Program-made: the position numbers and the translations under genes | The notes under the pieces: model-generated | Databases searched by the model: none | The model's input: the letters and a program-made list of their open reading frames with translations, nothing else | What the model was told of the DNA's origin: nothing | From: Brachycybe producta | Lineage: Eukaryota > Arthropoda > Diplopoda > Playtdesmida > Andrognathidae | Direction of reading: 5' to 3' | NCBI GenBank assembly: GCA_036925085.1 | Contig: JAUPFP010000161.1 | Location: forward strand, 62,001 to 126,000 | Length of the DNA stretch: 64,000 nt | Shown: positions 40,101 through 55,100 of the stretch, piece by piece | Position numbering within the stretch: the stretch's first letter is position 1 | Layout: the number at the start of each line of letters is the position of its first letter

Positions 40101-43100
40101 CGTTTAAGGTTTAACGTTTAAGGTTTAACGTTTAAGGTTTAACGTTTAAGGTTTAACGTTTAAGGTTTAACGTTTAAGGTGGAACGTTTAAGGTTGAACG
40201 TTTAAGGTTTAACGTTTAAGGTTTAACGTTTAAGGTTTAACGTTTAAGGTTTAACGTTTAAGGTTTAACGTTTAAGGTTTAACGTTTAAGGTTTAACGTT
40301 TAAGGTTTAACGTTTAAGGTTTAACGTTTAAGGTTTAACATTTAAGGTTTAACGTTTAAGGTTGAACGGTTAAGGTTGAACGGTTAAGGTTGAACGGTTA
40401 AGGTTGAACGTTTATGGTTGAACGTTTAAGGTTGAACGTTTAAGGTTGAACGTTTAAGGTTGAACGTTTAAGGTTGAACGTTTAAGGTTGAATATTTAAG
40501 GTTGAACAATTAAGGTTGAACGTTTAAGGTTGAACGTTTAAGGTTGAACGTTTAAGATTGAACGTTTAAGGTTGAACGTTTAAGGTTGAACGTTTAAGGT
40601 TGAACGTTTAAGGTTGAAAGTTTAAGGTTGAACGTTTAAGGTTGAACGTTTAAGGTTTCACGTTTAAGGTTTCACGTTTAAGGTTTCACGTTTAAGGTTG
40701 AACATTTAAGGTTGAATGTTTAAGGATGAACGTTTAAGGTTTCACGTTTAAGGTTGAACGTTTAAGGTTGAATGTTTAAGGTTGAACGTTTAAGGTTGAA
40801 CATTTAAGGTTGAACATGTAAGGTTGAACATTTAAGGTTTCACGTTTAAGGTGGAACGTTTAAGGTTGAACGTTTAAGGTTTAACGTTTAAAGTTTAACG
40901 TTTAAGGTTTAACGTTTAAGGTTGAACATTTAAGGTTGAACATTTAAGGTTGAACGTTTAAGGTAGAACGTTTAAGGTTGAACGTTTAAGGTTGAACGTT
41001 TAAGGTTGAACGTTTAAGGTTGAACATGTAAGGTTGAACATTTAAGGTTGAACGTTTAAGGTTGAACGTTTAAGGTTGAACGTTTAAGGTTGAATGTTTA
41101 TGGTTGAACGTTTAAGGTTGAACGTTTAAGGTTGAACGTTTAAGGTTTCACGTTTAAGGTATCACGTTTAAGGTTTCACGTTTAAGGTTGAACGTTTAAG
41201 GTTTCACGTTTAAGGTTTCACGTTTAAGGTTGAACTTTTAAGGTTGAACATTTAATGTTGAACATTTAAGGTTGAATGTTTAAGGTTTCACGTTTAAGGT
41301 TGAACGTTTAAGGTTTCACGTTTAAGGTTTCACGTTTAAGGTTGAACTTTTAAGGTTGAACATTTAATGTTGAACATTTAAGGTTGAATGTTTAAGGTTG
41401 AACGTTTAAGGTTGAACGTTTAAGGTTGAACGTTTAAGGTTGAACGTCACTGGTTGAACGTTTAAAGTTGAACGTTTAAGGTTGAACGTTTAAGGTTGAA
41501 CGTTTAAGGTTGAACGTTTAAGGGTGAACGTTTAAGGTTGAACGTTTAATGTTGGAATGTTTAAGGTTGAACGTTTAAGGTTGAACGTTTAAGGTTGAAC
41601 GTTTAAGGTTGAACGTTTAAGGTTGAACGTTTAAGGTTGAACGTTTAAGGTTGAACGTTTAAGGTTTAACGTTTAAGGTTGTACGTTTAAGGTTGAACGT
41701 ATAAGGTTGAACGTTTAAGGTTGAACGTTTAAGGTTGAACGTTTAAGGTTGAACGTTTAAGGTTGAACGTTTAAGGTTTCACGTTTAAGGTTGAACGTTT
41801 AAGGTTGAACGTTTAAGGTTGAACGTTTAAGGTTGAACGTTTAAGGTTGAACGTTTAAGGTTGAACATTTAAGATTGAACGTTTAAGGTTGAACGTTTAA
41901 GGTTGAACGTTTAAGGTTGATCGTTTAAGGTTGAACGTTTAAGGTTGAACATTTAAGGTTGAACATTTAAGGTTGAACGTTTAAGGTTGAACGTTTAAGG
42001 TTAAACGTTTAAGGTTGAACGTTTAAGGTTGTACGTTTAAGGTTGAACGTATAAGGTTGAACGTTTAAGGTGGAACGTTTACGGTTGAACGTTTAATTTT
42101 GAACGTTTAAGGTTTCACGTTTAAGGTTTCACGTTTAAGGTTGAACGTTTAAGGTTGAACGTTTAAGGTTGAACGTTTAAGGTTGAACGTTTAAGGTTGA
42201 ACGTTTAAGGTTGAACATTTAAGGTTGAACGTTTAAGGTTTAACGTTTAAGGTTTCACATTTAAGGTTGAACATTTAAGGTTGAACGTTTAAGGTTGAAC
42301 GTTTAAGGTTGAACGTTTAAGGTTGAATGTTTATGGTTGAACGTTTAAGGTTGAACATGTAAGGTTGAACATTTAAGGTTGAACGTTTAAGGTTGAACGT
42401 TTAAGGTTGAACGTTTAAGGTTGAATGTTTATGGTTGAACGTTTAAGGTTGAACGTTTAAGGTTTCACGTTTAAGGTTTCACGTTTAAGGTTTCACGTTT
42501 AAGGTTTCACGTTTAAGGTATCACGTTTAAGGTTTCACGTTTAAGGTTGAACGTTTAAGGTTTCACGTTTAAGGTTTCACGTTTAAGGTTGAACTTTTAA
42601 GGTTGAACATTTAATGTTGAACATTTAAGGTTGAATGTTTAAGGTTGAACGTTTAAGGTTGAACGTTTAAGGTTGAACGTTTAAGGTTGAACGTCACTGG
42701 TTGAACGTTTAAAGTTTAACGTTTAAGGTTGAACGTTTAAGGTTGAACGTTTAAGGTTGAACGTTTAAGGGTGAACGTTTAAGGTTGAACGTTTAATGTT
42801 GAATGTTTAAGATTGAACGTTTAAGGTTGAACGTTTAAGGTTGAACGTTTAAGGTTGAACGTTTAAGGTTGAACGTTTAAGGTTGAACGTTTAAGGTTGA
42901 ACGTTTAAGGTTGAACGTTTAAGGTTGAACGTTTAAGGTTTAACGTTTAAGGTTGTACGTTTAAGGTTGAACGTATAAGGTTGAACGTTTAAGGTTGAAC
43001 GTTTAAGGTTGAACGTTTAAGGTTGAACGTTTAAGGTTGAACGTTTAAGGTTTCACGTTTAAGGTTGAACGTTTAAGGTTGAACGTTTAAGGTTGAACGT

Positions 43101-46100
43101 TTAAGGTTGAACGTTTAAGGTTGAACGTTTAAGGTTGAACGTTTAAGGTTGAACATTTAAGATTGAACGTTTAAGGTTGAACGTTTAAGGTTGAACGTTT
43201 AAGGTTGATCGTTTAAGGTTGAACGTTTAAGGTTGAACATTTAAGGTTGAACATTTAAGGTTGAACGTTTAAGGTTGAACGTTTAAGGTTAAACGTTTAA
43301 GGTTGAACGTTTAAGGTTGTACGTTTAAGGTTGAACGTATAAGGTTGAACGTTTAAGGTGGAACGTTTACGGTTGAACGTTTAATTTTGAACGTTTAAGG
43401 TTTCACGTTTAAGGTTTCACGTTTAAGGTTGAACGTTTAAGGTTGAACGTTTAAGGTTGAACGTTTAAGGTTGAACGTTTAAGGTTGAACGTTTAAGGTT
43501 GAACATTTAAGGTTGAACGTTTAAGGTTTAACGTTTAAGGTTTCACATTTAAGGTTGAACATTTAAGGTTTCACGTTTAAAGTTGAACGTTTAAGGTTGA
43601 ACGTTTAAGGTTGAACGTTTAAGGTTTCACGTTTAAGGTTGAACGTTTAAGGTTTCACGTTTAAGATTTCACGTTTAAGGTTGAACGCTTAAGGTTGAAC
43701 GTTTAAGGTTGAGCGTTTAAGGTTGAATATTTAAGGTAGAACGTTTAAGGTTGAACGTTTAAGGTTGAACGTTTAAGGTTGAACGTTTATGGTTGAACGT
43801 TTAAGGTTGAATGTTTAAGGTTGATCGTTTAAGGTTGAACGTTTAAGGTTGAACATTTAAGGTTGAATGTTTAACGTTGTACGTTTAAGGTTTCACGTTT
43901 AAGGTTTCACGTTTAAGGTTTCATGTTTAAGGTTGAACGTTTAAGGTTGAACGTTTAAGGTTGAACGTTTAAGGTTGAACGTTTATGGTTGAACGTTTAA
44001 GGTTGGACGTTTAAGGTTGAACATTTAATGTTGAACGTTTAAGTTTGAACGTTTAAGGTTTCATGTTTAAGGTTGAACGTTTAAGGTTTCACGTTTAAGG
44101 TTGAACGTTTATGGTTGAACATTTAAGGTTTCACGTTTAAGGTGGAACGTTTAAGGTTGAACGTTTAAGGTTTAACGTTTAAGGTTTAACGTTTAAGGTG
44201 GAACGTTTAAGGTTGAACGTTTAAGGTTGAACGTTTAAGGTTGAACGTTTAAGGTTGAACGTTTAAGGTTGAACGTTTAAGGTTGAACGTTTAAGGTTGA
44301 ACGTTTAAGGTTGAAAGTGTAAGGTTGAACGTTTAAGGTTGAACATTTAAGATTTCACGTTTAAGGTTTCATGTTTAAGGTTGAACGTTTAAGGTTGAAC
44401 GTTTAAGGTTATACGTTTAAGGTTGAACGTTTAAGGTTGAACATTTAAGGTTGAACGTTTAAGGTTGAACGTTTCAGGTTGAACGTTTAAGGTTTCTCGT
44501 TTATGGTTGAACATTTAAGGTTTACCGTTTAAGGTGGAACGTTTAAGGTTGAACGTTTAAGGTTTAACGTTTAAGGTTTAACGTTTAAGGTTTAACGTTT
44601 AAGGTTGAACGTTTAAGGTTTAAAGTTTAAGGTTTAACGTTTAAGGTTTAACGTTTAAGGTTTAACATTTAAGGTTTAACGTTTAAGGTTGAACGTTTAA
44701 GGTTGAATGTTTAAGGTTGAACGGTTAAGGTTGAACGTTTAAGGTTTCACGTTTAAGGTTTCACGTTTAAGGTTTCACGTTTAAGGTTTCACGTTTAAGG
44801 TATCACGTTTAAGGTTTCACGTTTAAGGTTTCACGTTTAAGGTTTCACGTTTAAGGTTGAACTTTTAAGGTTGAACATTTAATGTTGAACATTTAAGGTT
44901 GAATGTTTAAGGTTGAACGTTTAAGGTTGAACGTTTAAGGTTGAACGTTTAAGGTTGAACGTTTAAGGTTTCACATTTAAGGTTTCACGTTTAAGGTTGA
45001 ACGTTTAAGGTTTCACGTTTAAGGTATCACGTTTAAGGTTTCACGTTTAAGGTTTCACGTTTAAGGTTTCACGTTTAAGGTTTCACGTTTAAGGTTGAAC
45101 TTTTAAGGTTGAACATTTAATGTTGAACATTTAAGGTTGAATGTTTAAGGTTGAACGTTTAAGGTTGAACGTTTAAGGTTGAACGTCACTGGTTGAACGT
45201 TTAAAGTTGAACGTTTAAGGTTGAATGTTTAAAGTTGAAAGTTAAAGGTTGAATGTTTAATTTTGAACGTTTAAGGTTGAACGTTTAAGGTTGAACGTTT
45301 AAGGTTGAACGTTTAAGGTTGAACGTTTAATGTTGAATGTTTAAGGTTGAACGTTTAAGGTTTCACGTTTAAGGTTTCACGTTTAAGGTTTCACGTTTAA
45401 GGTTGAACGTTTAAGGTTGAACATTTAAGATTGAACGTTTAAGGTTGAACGTTTAAGGTTGAACGTTTAAGGTTGAACGTTTAAGGTTTAACGTTTAAGG
45501 TTGAACGTTTAAGGTTGAACGTTTAAGGTTGAACGTTTAAGGTTGAACGTATAAGGTTGTACGTTTAAGGTTGAACGTATAAGGTTGAACGTTTAAGGTG
45601 GAACGTTTACGGTTGAACGTTTAAGGTTGAACGTTTAATTTTGAACGTTTAAGGTTTCACGTTTAGGGTTTCACGTTTAAGGTTGAACATTTAAGGTTGA
45701 ACGTTTAAGGTTGAACGTTTAAGGTAGAACATTTAAGGTTGAACATTTAAGGTTGAACGTTTAAGGTTTAACGTTTAAGGTAGAACATTTAAGGTTGAAC
45801 ATTTAAGGTTGAACGTTTAAGGTTTAACGTTTAAGGTTTCACATTTAAGGTTGAACATTTAAGGTTTCACGTTTAAAGTTGAACGTTTAAGGTTGAACGT
45901 TTAAGGTTGAACGTTTAAGGTTGAACGTTTAAGGTTGAACATTTAAGGTTGAATGTTTAACGTTGAACGTTTAAGGTTTCACGTTTAAGGTTTCACGTTT
46001 AAGGTTTCACGTTTAAGGTTTCACGTTTAAGGTTTCACGTTTAAGGTTTCACGTTTAAGGTTACACGTTTAAGGTTTCACGTTTAAGGTTTCACATTTAA

Positions 46101-49100
46101 GGTTGAACGTTTAAGGTTGAACGTTTAAGGTTGAACGTTTAAGGTTGAACGTTTAAGGTTGAACGTTTAAGGTTGAACGTTTAAGGTTGAACGTTTAAGG
46201 TTGAACATGTAAGGTTGAACATTTAAGGTTGAACATTTAAGGTTGAACATTTAAGGTTGAACGTTTAAGGTTGAATGTTTATGGTTGAACGTTTAAGGTT
46301 GAACGTTTAAGGTTGAACATTTAAGGTTTCACGTTTAAGGTTTCACGTTTAAGGTTTCACGTTTAAGGTTGAACTTTTAAGGTTGAACATTTAATGTTGA
46401 ACATTTAAGGTTGAATGTTTAATTTTGAACGTTTAAGGTTGAACGTTTAAGGTTGAACGTTTAAGGTTGAACGTTTAAGGTTTCACATTTAAGGTTTCAC
46501 GTTTAAGGTTTCACGTTTAAGGTATCACGTTTAAGGTTTCACGTTTAAGGTTTCACGTTTAAGGTTTCACGTTTAAGGTTTCACGTTTAAGGTTGAACTT
46601 TTAAGGTTGAACATTTAATGTTGAACATTTAAGGTTGAATGTTTAAGGTTGAACGTTTAAGGTTGAACGTTTAAGGTTGAACGTCACTGGTTGAACGTTT
46701 AAAGTTGAACGTTTAAGGTTGAATGTTTAAAGTTGAAAGTTTAAGGTTGAATGTTTAATTTTGAACGTTTAAGGTTGAACGTTTAAGGTTGAACGTTTAA
46801 GGTTGAACGTTTAATGTTGAATGTTTAAGGTTGAACGTTTAAGGTTTCACGTTTAAGGTTGAACGTTTAAGGTTTCACGTTTAAGGTTGAACGTTTAAGG
46901 TTGAACATTTAAGATTGAACGTTTAAGGTTGAACGTTTAAGGTTGAACGTTTAAGGTTGAACGTTTAAGGTTTAACGTTTAAGGTTGAACGTTTAAGGTT
47001 GAACGTTTAAGGTTGAACGTTTAAGGTTGAACGTATAAGGTTGTACGTTTAAGGTTGAACGTATAAGGTTGAACGTTTAAGGTGGAACGTTTACGGTTGA
47101 ACGTTTAAGGTTGAACGTTTAATTTTGAACGTTTAAGGTTTCACGTTTAAGGTTTCACGTTTAAGGTTGAACATTTAAAGTTGAACGTTTAAGGTTGAAC
47201 GTTTAAGGTAGAACATTTAAGGTTGAACATTTAAGGTTGAACGTTTAAGGTTTAACGTTTAAGGTTTCACATTTAAGGTTGAACATTTAAGGTTTCACGT
47301 TTAAAGTTGAACGTTTAAGGTTGAACGTTTAAGGTTGAACGTTTAAGGTTTCACGTTTAAGGTTGAACGTTTAAGGTTTCACGTTTAAGATTTCACGTTT
47401 AAGGTTGAACGCTTAAGGTTGAACGTTTAAGGTTGAGCGTTTAAGGTTAAACATTTAAGGTAGAATGTTTAAGGTTGAACGTTTAAGGTTGAACGTTTAA
47501 GGTTGAACGTTTATGGTTGAACGTTTAAGGTTGAATGTTTAAGGTTGATCGTTTAAGGTTGAACGTTTAAGGTTGAACATTTAAGGTTGAATGTTTAACG
47601 TTGAACGTTTAAGGTTTCACGTTTAAGGTTTCACGTTTAAGGTTTCACGTTTAAGGTTTCACGTTTAAGGTTTCACATTTAAGGTTTCACGTTTAAGGTT
47701 TCACGTTTAAGGTTTCACGTTTAAGGTTGAACTTTTAAGGTTGAACATTTAATGTTGAACATTTAAGGTTGAATGTTTAAGGTTGAACGTTTAAGGTTGA
47801 ACGTTTAAGGTTGAACGTCACTGGTTGAACGTTTAAAGTTGAACGTTTAAGGTTGAATGTTTAAAGTTGAAAGTTTAAGGTTGAATGTTTAATTTTGAAC
47901 GTTTAAGGTTGAACGTTTAAGGTTGAACGTTTAAGGTTGAACGTTTAATGTTGAATGTTTAAGGTTGAACGTTTAAGGTTTCACGTTTAAGGTTGAACGT
48001 TTAAGGTTTCACGTTTAAGGTTGAACGTTTAAGGTTGAACATTTAAGATTGAACGTTTAAGGTTGAACGTTTAAGGTTGAACGTTTAAGGTTGAACGTTT
48101 AAGGTTTAACGTTTAAGGTTGAACGTTTAAGGTTGAACGTTTAAGGTTGAACGTTTAAGGTTGAACGTATAAGGTTGTACGTTTAAGGTTGAACGTATAA
48201 GGTTGAACGTTTAAGGTGGAACGTTTACGGTTGAACGTTTAAGGTTGAACGTTTAATTTTGAACGTTTAAGGTTTCACGTTTAAGGTTTCACGTTTAAGG
48301 TTGAACATTTAAAGTTGAACGTTTAAGGTTGAACGTTTAAGGTAGAACATTTAAGGTTGAACATTTAAGGTTGAACGTTTAAGGTTTAACGTTTAAGGTT
48401 TCACATTTAAGGTTGAACATTTAAGGTTTCACGTTTAAAGTTGAACGTTTAAGGTTGAACGTTTAAGGTTGAACGTTTAAGGTTTCACGTTTAAGGTTGA
48501 ACGTTTAAGGTTTCACGTTTAAGATTTCACGTTTAAGGTTGAACGCTTAAGGTTGAACGTTTAAGGTTGAGCGTTTAAGGTTAAACATTTAAGGTAGAAT
48601 GTTTAAGGTTGAACGTTTAAGGTTGAACGTTTAAGGTTGAACGTTTATGGTTGAACGTTTAAGGTTGAATGTTTAAGGTTGATCGTTTAAGGTTGAACGT
48701 TTAAGGTTGAACATTTAAGGTTGAATGTTTAACGTTGAACGTTTAAGGTTTCACGTTTAAGGTTTCACGTTTAAGGTTTCACGTTTAAGGTTTCACGTTT
48801 AAGGTTTCACATTTAAGGTTTCACGTTTAAGGTTTCACGTTTAAGGTTTCACGTTTAAGGTTTCACGTTTAAGGTTGAACGTTTAAGGTTGAACGTTTAA
48901 GGTTGAACGTTTAAGGTTGAACATTTAAGGTTGAACGTTTAAGGTTGAACGTTTAAGGTTGAACGTTTAAGGTTCAACATGTAAGGTTGAACATTTAAGG
49001 TTGAACATTTAAGGTTGAACATTTAAGGTTGAACGTTTATGGTTGAACGTTTAAGGTTGAACGTTTAAGGTTGAACATTTAAGGTTTCACGTTTAAGGTT

Positions 49101-52100
49101 TCACGTTTAAGGTATCACGTTTAAGGTTTCACGTTTAAGGTTTCACGTTTAAGGTTTCACGTTTAAGGTTTCACGTTTAAGGTTGAACTTTTAAGGTTGA
49201 ACATTTAATGTTGAACATTTAAGGTTGAATGTTTAAGGTTGAACGTTTAAGGTTGAACGTTTAAGGTTGAACGTCACTGGTTGAACGTTTAAAGTTGAAC
49301 ATTTAAGGTTGAATGTTTAAAGTTGAAAGTTAAAGGTTGAATGTTTAAGGTTGAACGTTTAAGGTTGAACGTTTAAGGTTGAACGTTTAATGTTGAATGT
49401 TTAAGGTTGAACGTTTAAGGTTGAATGTTTAAGGTTGAACGTTTAAGGTTGAACGTTTAAGGTTGAACGTTTAAGGTTGAACGTTTAAGGTTGAACGTTT
49501 AAGGTTGAAAGTTTAAGGTTTAACGTTTAAGGTTGTACGTTTAAGGTTGAACGTATAAGGTTGAACGTTTAAGGTTGAACGTTTAAGGTTGAACGTTTAA
49601 GGTTGAACGTTTAAGGTTGAACGTTTAAGATTTCACGTTTAAGGTTGAACGTTTAAGGTTTCCCGTTTAAGGTTGAACGTTTAAGGTTGAACATTTAAGA
49701 TTGAACGTTTAAGGTTGAACGTTTAAGGTTGAACGTTTAAGGTTGAACGTTTAAGGTTGAACGTTTAAGGTTGAACGTTTAAGGTTGAACGTTTAAGGTT
49801 GAACGTTTAAGGTTGAACGTATAAGGTTGAACGTTTAAGGTGGAATGTTTACGGTTGAACGTTTAAGGTTGAACGTTTAAGGTTGAACGTTTAAGGTTTA
49901 ACGTTTAAGGTTGAACGTTTAAGGTTGAACGTTTAAGGTTGAACGTTTAAGGTTGTACGTTTAAGGTTGAACGTATAAGGTTGAACGTTTAAGGTGGAAC
50001 GTTTACGGTTGAACGTTTAAGGTTGAACGTTTAATTTTGAACGTTTAAGGTTTCACGTTTAAGGTTTCACATTTAAGGTTGAACATTTAAGGTTGAACGT
50101 TTAAGGTTGAACGTTTAAGGTTGAACGTTTAAGGTTGAACATTTAAGGTTGAACGTTTAAGGTTTAACGTTTAAGGTTTCACATTTAAGGTTGAACATTT
50201 AAGGTTTCACGTTTAAAGTTGAACGTTTAAGGTTGAACGTTTAAGGTTGAACGTTTAAGGTTGAACGTTTAAGGTTGAACGTTTAAGGTTTCACGTTTAA
50301 GATTTCACGTTTAAGGTTGAACGCTTAAGGTTGAACGTTTAAGGTTGAGCGTTTAAGGTTGAACATTTAAGGTAGAACGTTTAAGGTTGAACGTTTAAGG
50401 TTGAACGTTTAAGGTTGAACGTTTATGGTTGAACGTTTAAGGTTGAATGTTTAAGGTTGATCGTTTAAGGTTGAACGTTTAAGGTTGAACATTTAAGGTT
50501 GAATGTTTAACGTTGAACGTTTAAGGTTTCACGTTTAAGGTTTCACGTTTAAGGTTTCACGTTTAAGGTTTCACGTTTAAGGTTTCACGTTTAAGGTTTC
50601 ACGTTTAAGGTTTCACGTTTAAGGTTGAACGTTTAAGGTTGAACGTTTAAGGTTGAACGTTTATGGTTGAACGTTTAAGGTTGGACGTTTAAGGTTGAAC
50701 ATTTAATGTTGAACGTTTAAGTTTGAACGTTTAAAGTTTCATGTTTAAGGTTGAACGTTTAAGGTTTCACGTTTAAGGTTGAACGTTTATGGTTGAACAT
50801 TTAAGGTTTCACGTTTAAGGTGGAACGTTTAAGGTTGAACGTTTAAGGTTGAACGTTTAAGGTTTAACGTTTAAGGTTGAACGTTTAAGGTTGAACGTTT
50901 AAGGTTGAACGTTTAAGGTTGAACGTTTAAGGTTGAACGTTTAAGGTTGAACGTTTAAGGTTGAACGTTTAAGGTTGAACATTTAAGTTTGAACGTTTAA
51001 GGTTGAACGTTTAAGGTTGAAAGTGTAAGGTTGAACGTTTAAGGTTGAACATTTAAGATTTCACGTTTAAGGTTTCATGTTTAAGGTGGAACGTTTAAGG
51101 TTGAACGTTTAAGGTTTTACGTTTAAGGTTGAACGTTTAAGGTTGAACATTTAAGGTTGAACGTTTAAGGTTGAACATTTAAGGTTGAACGTTTAAGGTT
51201 GAACGTTTCAGGTTGAACGTTTAAGGTTTCACGTTTATGGTTGAACATTTAAGGTTTACCGTTTAAGGTGGAACGTTTAAGGTTGAACGTTTAAGGTTTA
51301 ACGTTTAAGGTTTAACGTTTAAGGTTGAACGTTTAAGGTTTAAAGTTTAAGGTTTAACGTTTAAGATTTAACATTTAAGGTTTAACGTTTAAGGTTGAAC
51401 GTTTAAGGTTGAACGTTTAAGGTTGAACGGTTAAGGTTGAACGTTTAAAGTTGAACGTTTAAAGTTGAACGTTTAAGGTTGAACGTTTAAGGTTGAACGT
51501 TTAAGGTTGAACGTTTAAGGTTGAACGTTTAAGGTTGAACGTTTAAGGTTGAACGTTTAAGGTTGAAAGTTTAAGGTTGAACGTTTAAGGTTGAACGTTT
51601 AAGGTTAAACGTTTAAGGTTGAACGTTTAAGGTTGAACGGTTAAGGTTGAACGGTTAAGGTTGAACGTTTAAGGTTGAACGTTTAAGGTTGAACGTTTAA
51701 GGTTGAACGTTTAAGGTTGAACGTTTAAGGTTGAATATTTAAGGTTGAACAATTAAGGTTGAACGTTTAAGGTTGAACGTTTAAGGTTGAACGTTTAAGA
51801 TTGAACGTTTAAGGTTGAACGTTTAAGGTTGAACGTTTAAGGTTGAACGTTTAAGGTTGAAAGTTTAAGGTTGAACGTTTAAGGTTTCACGTTTAAGGTT
51901 TCATGTTTAATGTTGAATGTTTAAGGTTGAACGTTTAAGGTTGAACGTTTAAGGTTGAACGTTTAAGGTTGAACGTTTAAGGTTGAATATTTAAGGTTGA
52001 ACAATTAAGGTTGAACGTTTAAGGTTGAACGTTTAAGGTTGAACGTTTAAGATTGAACGTTTAAGGTTGAACGTTTAAGGTTGAACGTTTAAGGTTGAAC

Positions 52101-55100
52101 GTTTAAGGTTGAAAGTTTAAGGTTGAGCGTTTAAGGTTAAACATTTAAGGTAGAATGTTTAAGGTTGAACGTTTAAGGTTGAACGTTTAAGGTTGAACGT
52201 TTATGGTTGAACGTTTAAGGTTGAATGTTTAAGGTTGATCGTTTAAGGTTGAACGTTTAAGGTTGAACATTTAAGGTTGAATGTTTAACGTTGAACGTTT
52301 AAGGTTTCACGTTTAAGGTTTCACGTTTAAGGTTTCACGTTTAAGGTTTCACGTTTAAGGTTTCACGTTTAAGGTTTCACGTTTAAGGTTTCACGTTTAA
52401 GGTTTCACGTTTAAGGTTGAACGTTTAAGGTTGAACGTTTAAGGTTGAACGTTTAAGGTTGAACTTTTAAGGTTGAACGTTTAAGGTTGAACATGTAAGG
52501 TTGAACATTTAAGGTTGAACATTTAAGGTTGAACGTTTAAGGTTGAACGTTTAAGGTTGAATGTTTATGGTTGAACGTTTAAGGTTGAACGTTTAAGGTT
52601 GAACATTTAAGGTTTCACGTTTAAGGTTTCACGTTTAAGGTTTCACGTTTAAGGTATCACGTTTAAGGTTTCACGTTTAAGGTTTCACGTTTAAGGTTTC
52701 ACGTTTAAGGTTTCACGTTTAAGGTTGAACTTTTAAGGTTGAACATTTAATGTTGAACATTTAAGGTTGAATGTTTAAGGTTGAACGTTTAAGGTTGAAC
52801 GTTTAAGGTTGAACGTCACTGGTTGAACGTTTAAAGTTGAACATTTAAGGTTGAATGTTTAAAGTTGAAAGTTAAAGGTTGAATGTTTAAGGTTGAACGT
52901 TTAAGGTTGAACGTTTAAGGTTGAACGTTTAATGTTGAATGTTTAAGGTTGAACGTTTAAGGTTGAATGTTTAAGGTTGAACGTTTAAGGTTGAACGTTT
53001 AAGGTTGAACGTTTAAGGTTGAACGTTTAAGGTTGAACGTTTAAGGTTGAAAGTTTAAGGTTTAACGTTTAAGGTTGTACGTTTAAGGTTGAACGTATAA
53101 GGTTGAACGTTTAAAGTTGAACATTTAAGGTTGAATGTTTAAGGTTGAACGTTTAAGGTTGAACGTTTAAGGTTGAACATTTAAGGTTGAACGTTTAAGG
53201 TTTAACGTTTAAGGTTTCACATTTAAGGTTGAACATTTAAGGTTTCACGTTTAAAGTTGAACGTTTAAGGTTGAACGTTTAAGGTTGAACGTTTAAGGTT
53301 GAACGTTTAAGGTTGAACGTTTAAGGTTTCACGTTTAAGATTTCACGTTTAAGGTTGAACGCTTAAGGTTGAACGTTTAAGGTTGAGCGTTTAAGGTTGA
53401 ACATTTAAGGTAGAACGTTTAAGGTTGAACGTTTAAGGTTGAACGTTTAAGGTTGAACGTTTAAGGTTGAACGTTTATGGTTGAACGTTTAAGGTTGAAT
53501 GTTTAAGGTTGATCGTTTAAGGTTGAACGTTTAAGGTTGAACATTTAAGGTTGAATGTTTAACGTTGAACGTTTAAGGTTTCACGTTTAAGGTTTCACGT
53601 TTAAGGTTTCACGTTTAAGGTTTCACGTTTAAGGTTTCACGTTTAAGGTTTCACGTTTAAGGTTTCACGTTTAAGGTTGAACGCTTAAGGTTTCACGTTT
53701 AAGGTTGAACGTTTATGGTTGAACGTTTAAGGTTGGACGTTTAAGGTTGAACATTTAATGTTGAACGTTTAAGTTTGAACGTTTAAAGTTTCATGTTTAA
53801 GGTTGAACGTTTAAGGTTTCACGTTTAAGGTTGAACGTTTATGGTTGAACATTTAAGGTTTCACGTTTAAGGTGGAACGTTTAAGGTTGAACATTTAAGG
53901 TTGAACGTTTAAGGTTTAACGTTTAAGGTTGAACGTTTAAGGTTGAACGTTTAAGGTTGAACGTTTAAGGTTGAACGTTTAAGGTTGAACGTTTAAGGTT
54001 GAACGTTTAAGGTTGAACGTTTAAGGTTGAACATTTAAGTTTGAACATTTAAGGTTGAACGTTTAAGGTTGAAAGTGTAAGGTTGAACGTTTAAGGTTGA
54101 ACATTTAAGATTTCACGTTTAAGGTTTCATGTTTAAGGTGGAACGTTTAAGGTTGAACGTTTAAGGTTTTACGTTTAAGGTTGAACGTTTAAGGTTGAAC
54201 ATTTAAGGTTGAACGTTTAAGGTTGAACATTTAAGGTTGAACGTTTAAGGTTGAACGTTTCAGGTTGAACGTTTAAGGTTTCACGTTTATGGTTGAACAT
54301 TTAAGGTTTACCGTTTAAGGTGGAACGTTTAAGGTTGAACGTTTAAGGTTTAACGTTTAAGGTTTAACGTTTAAGGTTGAACGTTTAAGGTTTAAAGTTT
54401 AAGGTTTAACGTTTAAGATTTAACATTTAAGGTTTAACGTTTAAGGTTGAACGTTTAAGGTTGAACGTTTAAGGTTGAACGGTTAAGGTTGAACGTTTAA
54501 GGTTGAACGTTTAAAGTTGAACGTTTAAGGTTGAACGTTTAAGGTTGAACGTTTAAGGTTGAACGTTTAAGGTTGAACGTTTAAGGTTGAACGTTTAAGG
54601 TTGAACGTTTAAGGTTGAACGTTTAAGGTTGAAAGTTTAAGGTTGAACGTTTAAGGTTGAACGTTTAAGGTTGAACGTTTAAGGTTGAACGTTTAAGGTT
54701 GAAAGTTTAAGGTTGAACGTTTAAGGTTGAACGTTTAAGGTTGAACGTTTAAGGTTGAACGTTTAAGGTTGAACGTTTAAGGTTGAACGTTTAAGGTTGA
54801 ACGTTTAAGGTTGAACGTTTAAGGTTGAACGTTTAAGGTTGAACGTTTAAGGTTGAACGTTTAAGGTTGAACGTTTAAGGTTGAACGTTTAAGGTTGAAC
54901 GTTTAAGGTTGAACGTTTAAGGTTGAACGTTTAAGGTTGAACGTTTAAGGTTGAACGTTTAAGGTTGAACGTTTAAGGTTGAACGTTTAAGGTTGAACGT
55001 TTAAGGTTGAACGTTTAAGGTTGAACGTTTAAGGTTGAACGTTTAAGGTTGAACGTTTACGGTTGAACGTTTAAGGTTGAACGTTTAAGGTTGAACGTTT